A stretch of DNA of 64,000 nucleotides, taken from the NCBI GenBank assembly GCA_016708825.1, contig JADJEZ010000023.1:1-64000 (forward strand). Direction: 5' to 3'. Each line of letters starts with the position of its first letter. Within the stretch, counting starts at the first letter, position 1. The DNA is from Betaproteobacteria bacterium. GTDB lineage: Bacteria; Pseudomonadota; Gammaproteobacteria; Burkholderiales; Usitatibacteraceae. The translations under genes were made by a program, and so were the position numbers. A model generated the notes under the pieces. That model was not told the DNA's origin. It worked only from the letters and a program-made list of their open reading frames with translations, and did no database searches. Below are positions 57,733 through 64,000 of this stretch, in pieces.

Positions 57733-59601
57733 TCAGTAGTTGAGGAGGAGGTTCAGGAGGATCGAGTACTGCGGCCCGCGCCGGTCCTCGTCGTAGAGCT
57801 GCTTCAGGCCCTTGCCGGGCAGGAGTGCGGCGGCGGAGGCGTTGAGGACCAGGTTCTGGCTCATGAAGGGCCGGACCTGCACGCCGGCGGAAAGGTCCCA
57901 GCCGATCTCGCGGTGCGGCGGCGCCTGGTTCCTCAGCACGCCGAGCACGGTGGTGTCCTGGAAGCGCAGGTAGGAGAGGTTCGCGATCGCGCGCAGCTGC
58001 GGCATCAGGTCGGCGTCGACGCCTGCGCCGAGGAGGAGCAGGCCGGGGTTCACGAAGTTGGACTGCCCCTGGTCCTTCGAAGAGCGCAGGCTCGGCAGCA
58101 CGCCGTTGCGTCCCGAGAGGGCGACACCGCCGCCGCCCACCAGGGGCACCGCCTGGCGGATCCAGAACCCGGTGTCCGCTCCGGCGATCTGCGGATTCTC
58201 GAGGATCGCGTCGAAGCCGGTGGCCTTCCCGTCGAAGGGATCCTTGTCGCCCGAGGAGGCGAGTGCGCTCAGGCGCAGGCGCAGCCAGCTGAAGTCGCGC
58301 GAGAGTTCGGCCGCCGCGAAGCCCGCGCGGATGTCCTGGGGCCGCCCCGCGAGCGGGTGGCGCTCGTCGCGGCCGAGGGCGGCGTAGACGGAGGCCTGCA
58401 GGTTCCAGCGCCCGAGGTGCCCGTCGCCGTTGTATCCGAGGTAGGCCACGGTGTAGTCGTGCGGGCGCTCGTCGCCGAGCGACGAGGGCCGCTCGAGGAA
58501 GCCGTTGTTGTTGAAGTAGGCGCCCCGGCCTTCGCGGTTCACGTTCAGGATGGCGGTGGCCTGCGAGGTGAATCCGAGTACCGGGAAGTCCTGGCGGAAG
58601 GCGTTGGCCACGAGCACGTCGTCGCGGCGCATCCGCGACGTGACGTCGTTCAGGCCGGAATTCGTGTCTTTCTCCAGCCGCCGGAACCAGGCGACGTTGT
58701 ACTGCCAGAAGTTGTTGTCGCGGGTGCCGAACAGGCGCACGCCGAAAGGCACGTCCTGGAAGACGAACCCGCGGAAATCGGAAATGAACGGCTGGATGCC
58801 GCCGCGAAAGGAATCGAAGTCGTAGCGCACCGAGACGTTTCGCAGGTGCACGTCCGCGAAGAGCTCCTGCACGCCCACGTGGTTGTCGGTCCTGCGCTTG
58901 CCCGCGCGCGGGTCGACCCGGAGCGCGCGCACTTCCTCCACCTGCGAGCGGTTCACGTTGAAGGCGGGCACGAAGCGGAATTCGTAGTCCGGCGGCTTGA
59001 AGGTCGTGTCGCCCTTGATGAGCGCGAAGGAGGCGATGACGGTCTGCGCGACGGTAGACTGGCGCCCCTGGCCGAAGAGGTCGATGGCGCCGGCCCGGTC
59101 CGTCGTCTGCACGCCCACCGGCGTGGGCAGCCGCCGCGCCTCCACCAGCGTGTCGGAGACCACGCCCAGGTTGAAGAACCAGTCCGGCGAGAGCCGCCGC
59201 GCGAGCTCCGGGAAGCGCTCGCGCAGCCACGGATCGTCGCCGATGGGCAGGTCGCCCTTGAGGATGTTCTGGTTGTAGGGATCCGTGAGCGGGAACTTGA
59301 AGCCCAGCGCCTGCATGATGCGCCAGCGATCCGGCACCGAGAGGCTCTGCCGCAGGGTTCCCGGCAGCGGCCCCGGAACCTGGCTCGGGTCCGCGGGCGG
59401 CGGAAAGAACTCGAGCGGCTTCGAATCCCCCGGCCGGCGCTGGTCGATGTCCCGGTCGGCGGGCTTGTCCGGCGGGAGCTTCTGGTCCTCGTTCACGGCG
59501 GGCTTCAGGCCCTCCTGCGCGAGCGCGGCCGGCGCGCCGAAAACCGCGAGGAACGCGAGAGCGGCGCAAGCGCCGCGCAGCTCAGAGGCCCGCACAGACA
59601 T
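57733..59601 (-). CDS. Outer-membrane beta-barrel protein of the cytochrome operon
   Basis: 622 residues from ATG 59601, signal peptide 1-28 (ACAALAFLAVFGAPAALAQ). The mature N-terminus is Pro-rich (about 30-75). The rest is a run of alternating hydrophobic/polar strands with aromatic girdles and no helices, ending SILLNLLLNY with the terminal aromatic residue of BamA substrates. Size and position between multihaem cytochromes resemble porins of porin-cytochrome conduits (MtrB/PioB/OmbB) in logic, but I see no clear sequence match to those. The start overlaps the end of the preceding gene by 20 bases. Confidence 0.75.
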   Translation of the reverse strand: MSVRASELRGACAALAFLAVFGAPAALAQEGLKPAVNEDQKLPPDKPADRDIDQRRPGDSKPLEFFPPPADPSQVPGPLPGTLRQSLSVPDRWRIMQALGFKFPLTDPYNQNILKGDLPIGDDPWLRERFPELARRLSPDWFFNLGVVSDTLVEARRLPTPVGVQTTDRAGAIDLFGQGRQSTVAQTVIASFALIKGDTTFKPPDYEFRFVPAFNVNRSQVEEVRALRVDPRAGKRRTDNHVGVQELFADVHLRNVSVRYDFDSFRGGIQPFISDFRGFVFQDVPFGVRLFGTRDNNFWQYNVAWFRRLEKDTNSGLNDVTSRMRRDDVLVANAFRQDFPVLGFTSQATAILNVNREGRGAYFNNNGFLERPSSLGDERPHDYTVAYLGYNGDGHLGRWNLQASVYAALGRDERHPLAGRPQDIRAGFAAAELSRDFSWLRLRLSALASSGDKDPFDGKATGFDAILENPQIAGADTGFWIRQAVPLVGGGGVALSGRNGVLPSLRSSKDQGQSNFVNPGLLLLGAGVDADLMPQLRAIANLSYLRFQDTTVLGVLRNQAPPHREIGWDLSAGVQVRPFMSQNLVLNASAAALLPGKGLKQLYDEDRRGPQYSILLNLLLNY

Positions 59602-61495
59602 TCTGCTCGGTCGAATCGTTGAAGGGCGACGGCGGGCACTGCGCGTAGCGAAGCCGCACGCCGAAGGGCGCAAGCGTGTCGGCGCGCATCGCCGCGGCGG
59701 CGTGCCCGAGCCCCGTGCCGAGCGCCTGCGCGGCCTTGGCCACGCCGAGCATCGCCACCATGTCGTCCTGGTCGACGCCGTCGCCGGAGACGCCGACCGC
59801 GCCCACGAGCACGCCGTTGCGGTACAGCGGCATGCCGCCGGGGAATATCTGGATGCCGTTTCTCGCGAGGGGCAGCCCCGCGTCCGGCGCGCCGGCCGGC
59901 GCGTCCAGCGCCGCCCTCCCGGCGCAGCCCACTGAAGCGTCGTCCCTGGCGGCCGCCTTCACGAGCTGGTTGTAGACGAGGTCGAGCTGGAAGCCGACGT
60001 TGAACGGGCTCCAGGTGTCGAATCCCTTGGACAGCGGCCCCGGGGGCGTTTCGTCGACGCCGTCGGGAAAGGTCGGCCTGTGGAGGTTGCCGATGGCGCG
60101 CATCGACCACGCGGTGCGCCCGTCGAGCGCGCCACCGTCGCCCACGAAACCGCGCAGGGCGGTGACGTACGAGGACATCGAGACCGTGGCTCCCGGCGGC
60201 GAAAGGTAGGCGGCACTCGGAAGCGCGCCGATGAGACCGGCCGCATCGGGTCGCGAGAAGAGCAGCGCGCCGCGCGCTTTCTGCACGGCGACGTCGGTGC
60301 CGAATATCGGTGCGTCCGGCGTGCGCGCGAGCCCGAGCACCTCGCCATCGCGGTCCACCACCACCACGGAGACCTCGGCGGCCGACCCGAGGGGCCGGCG
60401 AATCTGCGCCCGCGAGCGGTTGGCCACGCGAATGCCCTCCTCGATGATGCGCGAGACCTCTGCGGCCGTCGGCCCGCCGGCTGCGACCGCGCCCCGGGTA
60501 GGAAAGCGCTCGGCGTTGGCGGCATCCACCAGGGTGAACGCGCCCACGGCCGCGAAAGCTCCCGCGGCAGCGCGGTACCCGGACGCCGGCGTCCCGAAGG
60601 CCACGCCCGCGCGGACCGAAGCCGGGGCATAGCCGGGAACGTCCAGCAGCGCGCCGGGCAGGCCCGCGAAAGCGGGCGCACGGGAGGGATCGGAGGCAAG
60701 GGACTCGGAATCGACGTAGCGAAACGTCTTGCCGTCGGCGGTGATGCGCTCGGCGCGAATGTCCGGCGGCGGCGCGAATCCCCAGCCGCCTGCGACCGCG
60801 ATCAGCTCGTCGATATCGTGGTCGACGTCGGTGATCACGGCGTCCAGGCCGTAGGTGCCGTCGGCCATCACGCCGATGCCGCCCACGACGGCGCCGTTGC
60901 GGTACAGCGGAAGCCCGCCCGGGTCGGCGGAGAGCCCCAGGGGCGAGCGCTTCGGGCCGACGCTGCCGTGCGTGGCGTTGCGCACCACGTCGGAGCACGA
61001 AAGCTGCGAGAACTGCACGCCGTAGAGCGGCCCCGACGGCGCCTTCGACTCGCCCGGCAGGAAATTCTGCTGCACGATCTGGCTCGCGGTGCGCGAGGAA
61101 AACGCGTTGCCCGAGGACGAAAGGTAGGCGCCGGTGATCGCCTTGGCGATCGCCGCCGCGCTCGAGGGCAGCGCGTCGCGGATGCCGTCGAGGCCGCCCA
61201 GGACGCCGCGGCCCGAAAGAATGTCGAACTGCGGCCTCGCCCCGGTCATCCGGTAGACCGCGAGCACGTTGCCCACGCGATCGACCACCGCGATCGTGGC
61301 GGGCGCCCCGCGCGCCTGCGCCTCGGCCACGGCCTGGGCGATTATCCGGCGAACGTCGTCCTCCGAAAGCAGGTTCGCGGGCGCGTTGCAATTGGGCACG
61401 CAGTCGCCGGAGCCCGCGTTGCCCGAGGACCCGGAACAGCCCGCCAGCGCAACGAAGAGCGCGGCGGCGGCGACCCGCCAGACCTCAGCGCGCAA
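59582..61495 (-). CDS. Lipoprotein with two HbpS/GlcG haem-binding-like domains
   Basis: 637 residues. LFVALAGCSGSSG is a lipobox (Cys20). Two DUF336/HbpS-like domains: the first about 40-300 (LSEDDVRRIIAQAVAEAQARGAPATIAVVDRVGNVLAVYRM...GLPLYRNGAVVGGIGVMADG), the second about 325-620 (PTAAEVSRIIEEGIRVANR, SVVVVDRDGEVLGLAR, GGMPLYRNGVLVGAVGVSGDGVDQDD). Single-domain members bind haem or sense redox stress; this tandem lipoprotein in a multihaem operon is unusual. Probably periplasmic or outer-membrane-anchored. Intact. Confidence 0.82.
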   Translation of the reverse strand: MRAEVWRVAAAALFVALAGCSGSSGNAGSGDCVPNCNAPANLLSEDDVRRIIAQAVAEAQARGAPATIAVVDRVGNVLAVYRMTGARPQFDILSGRGVLGGLDGIRDALPSSAAAIAKAITGAYLSSSGNAFSSRTASQIVQQNFLPGESKAPSGPLYGVQFSQLSCSDVVRNATHGSVGPKRSPLGLSADPGGLPLYRNGAVVGGIGVMADGTYGLDAVITDVDHDIDELIAVAGGWGFAPPPDIRAERITADGKTFRYVDSESLASDPSRAPAFAGLPGALLDVPGYAPASVRAGVAFGTPASGYRAAAGAFAAVGAFTLVDAANAERFPTRGAVAAGGPTAAEVSRIIEEGIRVANRSRAQIRRPLGSAAEVSVVVVDRDGEVLGLARTPDAPIFGTDVAVQKARGALLFSRPDAAGLIGALPSAAYLSPPGATVSMSSYVTALRGFVGDGGALDGRTAWSMRAIGNLHRPTFPDGVDETPPGPLSKGFDTWSPFNVGFQLDLVYNQLVKAAARDDASVGCAGRAALDAPAGAPDAGLPLARNGIQIFPGGMPLYRNGVLVGAVGVSGDGVDQDDMVAMLGVAKAAQALGTGLGHAAAAMRADTLAPFGVRLRYAQCPPSPFNDSTEQNVCAGL

Positions 61496-63257
61496 CGGCG
61501 GCCCCCTCGGCCACGCGCGTGGCGGCCTTCGGCTTGAACTGCGGGTCCCAGGGGTGCTTCTGCTCGTGGAAGCCGTGGCAGAGCAGGCAATTGGAGGTGA
61601 CCTTCTTCTCCGCGGGCACGGACCCGCCGTGGCATTCGCGGCAGCCTTCGATGGTCGGCATCGCCACGTCCGCGCTGCGCTTGGACTTCGCCACGTCGTG
61701 GCAGTCCGCGCACTTCGACTGCGCGTGGCTCTTGTGGTCGAAGCGCGCCTGCGGCATCCAGCGGTGGTTCTGCCGCACTTCGGCTACGCCCCATTGCACG
61801 CCGTCCGGCCCGTCCTGCTGCGTGATCTCGTGGCAGGTCCGGCAGACGCGCACCTCGAAGAGCTCATCCGATACCTGCTCGGACTTGCGGCCGCTCGCCG
61901 CTATACGGCTGCCGAAGAGCTCGCGCGCCACGCGGTCGGCCTTGCCTTCCGCGAGCGCCAGCGCGGCGCGCCGCGCCTCGTCCGTTGGCGGGCCCGGACG
62001 GCGCAGCAGCCCCGTGCCCGGCACGCCGAAGGCCTTCTCGAAGCTGTCGTTGGTGCCGTTGAGCGCGAGGTTCGCGTAGAACTCGCGCACGACCGTCACG
62101 GCCTCCGCCGGCGCGCCGTGGGGAACCTGGCGCGAACTCGTCGCCGGCTCGAACTCCAGCCGGTGACAGGCCTGGCAGTCGCGGCGCATCGACACCGGCT
62201 CGAAGCCGCGCCGCGAGGCGTCGGGGTGGTGGCAGGCGTCGCAGGCGAGCTTCACGCGCCCCTTGTCGGGGTGCTTCACGCCCGCCGGGTCGAGGTGGAC
62301 GGCATGGGTGAATACCAGGTTCGAGGCTTCCTCGATGGGCACGCCCGACTGCCGCACGCGCCGCATTCCCTTGCCGGCGGGCAGCGTGAGGCGAAACGCC
62401 GGGTGGTCCTTCGCGAAGTCCGAGGCGTTCTGGGATTGCGCGCCGTTGGCGCGCGAGCGCACGTCGCGGTGGCAATCGGCGCAGAAGCGGTCGTCGTCGC
62501 GATGCGTGGTCTTCACGCCCTTGTGGTCGCGGTGGCACTCGGCGCAGCGCGTGCCGGCGAAGAGGGCCGCCGGCTTCAGGTCCTCGCCTACGTGGTGACC
62601 GATCTTCGCGTGGCACTCCAGGCAGGCGCCGTCGCGAACCTGCTGGAACGCGACCTGGTGGCAAGCCTCGCATTTCAGTTCCACGGGCTGGTGCGCGAGG
62701 ATCACCGGGCCCGGGTTCCAGAAGCGGTCGCTCGCCATCGCCATCGACGTGGGCTGCTGCCATGGCAGGTCCAGGATGCGCCCCGCCGGCAGGAGGAAGA
62801 AGACGATCGCCACGAGGGCGAAGAGCGCGAGCGCCGTGGTGCGCTTGGGCAGGCGAAGCGAGGCGAGCGTGAGCTTGCCCGCGCGCGCGAGAAACTCGGG
62901 CGCGACGTTCTCCGGCGGGCGCAGGAGCTCCACGGTGATCGCGCCGGAAAATCCCGCCGGCGTGGCGATGGCGGTGACCTTGTAGGGGCCGATGTCGACG
63001 GAGGTCCCCGGCGACAGGCGGACCGAGCGCACGGCCTTGCGCGTCGTGCTGGTCATCGTCCCCATCTCGCCCTCGGTGTAGACGGGCCCGTTGCGGTCGA
63101 CGATGAGTCCCTGGTTCAGCGCGATGCGCGGGTCCGCGAGCAGCACTTCGCTCGAGGCGTTGCGCCCGACGCGCACCCAGTCGGCGGTGACCTCCTTGCG
63201 AACCTGCACCGTGCGGCCGGCGCGGTTGCGGCTCTGCGAGATGACGAGGAGTTTCAA
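61485..63257 (-). CDS. FHA-like domain-TM-decahaem cytochrome c
   Basis: 590 residues. About 25-110 resemble an FHA fold (VRVGRNASSEVLLADPRIAL), though the usual S-R-x-H is replaced. A single membrane helix is at about 141-160 (TALALFALVAIVFFLLPAGR). Ten CX2CH sites follow: CEACH, CLECH, CAECH, CADCH, CDACH, CQACH, CRTCH, CADCH, CRECH and CLLCH. With the FHA side in the cytosol and the haems in the periplasm, this couples a phosphopeptide-type reader to a membrane-anchored cytochrome. It ends within the next gene start (11-base overlap). Confidence 0.85.
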   Translation of the reverse strand: MKLLVISQSRNRAGRTVQVRKEVTADWVRVGRNASSEVLLADPRIALNQGLIVDRNGPVYTEGEMGTMTSTTRKAVRSVRLSPGTSVDIGPYKVTAIATPAGFSGAITVELLRPPENVAPEFLARAGKLTLASLRLPKRTTALALFALVAIVFFLLPAGRILDLPWQQPTSMAMASDRFWNPGPVILAHQPVELKCEACHQVAFQQVRDGACLECHAKIGHHVGEDLKPAALFAGTRCAECHRDHKGVKTTHRDDDRFCADCHRDVRSRANGAQSQNASDFAKDHPAFRLTLPAGKGMRRVRQSGVPIEEASNLVFTHAVHLDPAGVKHPDKGRVKLACDACHHPDASRRGFEPVSMRRDCQACHRLEFEPATSSRQVPHGAPAEAVTVVREFYANLALNGTNDSFEKAFGVPGTGLLRRPGPPTDEARRAALALAEGKADRVARELFGSRIAASGRKSEQVSDELFEVRVCRTCHEITQQDGPDGVQWGVAEVRQNHRWMPQARFDHKSHAQSKCADCHDVAKSKRSADVAMPTIEGCRECHGGSVPAEKKVTSNCLLCHGFHEQKHPWDPQFKPKAATRVAEGAAVAR

Positions 63258-63276
63258 GTCGGCTCCCGGAGGGCGG

Positions 63277-64000
63277 CTACCAGTAGAGGAACACGGAGAC
63301 CACGTGCGCCGAGAGGGCGGCGAGCAGCGCGATAGCGAGCGGCACGTGGAAGTAGAGCCAGAGGTCCAGCCGCGCCTTGAAGCGCAGGTCGCGGCGCGCC
63401 CGGCCGAGCAGTTCGTTCTTCTGCAGCAGCAGCGTGTAGACCTCGTGGTTCAGCTTCGCCGCCTCGCCGGTCAGGCGCTTGCCGATCTCGGGAAGCTCGC
63501 GCACCGCGGCGCCGGTGGGGCAGGAAGGGTCGCGACCGCTCACGATGCGCCCGACCGAGCCGCCGAGCCGCGTGTTGTCGAGCGAGGCATTCACCACCCG
63601 CAGGATCTGGTCCGGCAGGGAAAGCGCCTTGTCGCGGATCTCGCGATCGAGGTCCGCGATCTTCAGGACCATCGCGTCGAGCGTTTCGTCGCCGCGGTTG
63701 GCCGTCATCAGCCCCGGCACCGTGGCATAGAGGTACACGCCGTAGAAGCCGCTCGCCACGGTGGCCACCATCAGCACGTAGGCGAGCGTGTGCAGGTTCC
63801 AGCCCAGCTCGAACCCCGTGTGCAGCGTGGCGACGACCACGAGCGCAGTGCCCAGGTAGACGTGCGCCGAGAGCCAGCCCTGCACGGTGCCTGCGCGCGA
63901 GGCGTAGCGGCGCTTGCGCACGCCGAACCAGAGGAGCCACAGGATGAGCAGGGCGCCGATGCTGCCCAGGGTGTAGCCCAGCCAGGTGCCGCCGTAGGGC
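63277..64000 (-). CDS. Four-helix di-haem cytochrome b-like membrane protein, 5' end cut
   Basis: The frame continues beyond the window edge, so the N-terminus is missing. Four membrane helices are seen: a partial first (WLGYTLGSIGALLILWLLWF), LSAHVYLGTALVVVATLHTGF, LAYVLMVATVASGFYGVYLY and, after a 105-residue soluble loop, LYFHVPLAIALLAALSAHVV. Helices two and four each carry two His spaced by 14 residues, as in di-haem b proteins that move electrons across the inner membrane. It is 19 bases before the FHA cytochrome, in the same operon. Exact family not recognised. Confidence 0.75.
   Translation of the reverse strand, partial: PYGGTWLGYTLGSIGALLILWLLWFGVRKRRYASRAGTVQGWLSAHVYLGTALVVVATLHTGFELGWNLHTLAYVLMVATVASGFYGVYLYATVPGLMTANRGDETLDAMVLKIADLDREIRDKALSLPDQILRVVNASLDNTRLGGSVGRIVSGRDPSCPTGAAVRELPEIGKRLTGEAAKLNHEVYTLLLQKNELLGRARRDLRFKARLDLWLYFHVPLAIALLAALSAHVVSVFLYW

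Overview
The window is about 64 kb of a high-GC chromosome. Its gene content fits a Betaproteobacterium of the Rhodocyclales/Nitrosomonadales type: a sulfur-oxidising, denitrifying, cytochrome-rich facultative anaerobe. The markers are soxYZ-AX-B without soxCD, a flavocytochrome c sulfide dehydrogenase pair, cytochrome cd1 nitrite reductase (nirS), two 2-oxoacid:ferredoxin oxidoreductases, molybdopterin genes, and a large multihaem cytochrome operon at the right edge. The taxon is an inference from gene content; no rRNA is present.

Layout. 1-85: 3' end of a tRNA-Asn and its terminator. 0.5-2.1 kb: an fdxA ferredoxin gene split by a decayed IS3-family element. 2.1-5.2 kb: frameshifted DUF2249, FGGY kinase and TrpB2-like genes. 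5.3-9.0 kb: fccB/fccA-like genes divergent from nirS. 9.0-13.4 kb: a cytochrome d1-like fragment, a TonB receptor, a small cytochrome c and a four-unit beta/gamma-crystallin protein. 13.4-21.1 kb: an operon (minus strand) of two NfnAB-like flavoprotein subunits, KorA, KorB and a 743-residue protein ending in a ferredoxin domain. 21.3-27.3 kb: the sox operon (soxYZ, dsrE-like, soxA, soxX, hbpS-like, soxB, truncated metallo-beta-lactamase, thioredoxin), divergent from an ArsR regulator with two cysteines. 28.0-32.3 kb: typA-rmuC-mobB-moaD-moaE. 32.5-35.2 kb: ArnD-like deacetylase and a PIN-PhoH ATPase. 35.2-41.0 kb: a second Kor operon with a GltD-ferredoxin flavoprotein, followed by threonine aldolase. 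41.1-50.1 kb: a CoA transferase, a DUF1800/DUF1501 pair, HD-GYP and EAL proteins, and an LplT-like transporter. 50.2-64.0 kb: a seven-gene, mostly overlapping electron-transfer operon that runs off the right edge.

The most interesting unit is the last one. In transcription order it encodes a four-helix protein with di-haem b His spacing, an FHA-like/TM/decahaem cytochrome, a lipoprotein with two HbpS/GlcG domains, an outer-membrane barrel, a decahaem cytochrome with a C-terminal LVIVD propeller, a pentahaem c554-like cytochrome, and a flavoprotein fused to two cyclic-nucleotide-binding domains and a four-cluster ferredoxin. Together these could carry electrons between the cytosolic pyridine nucleotide/ferredoxin pool and the cell surface. 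I do not recognise this set as a characterised system.

A general caution: at least fifteen genes carry single-base frameshifts, mostly at G/C runs, and two carry in-frame TAG codons. Most frameshifts outside 0.5-5.2 kb are probably sequencing or assembly errors; the fdxA/IS3 region looks truly decayed.
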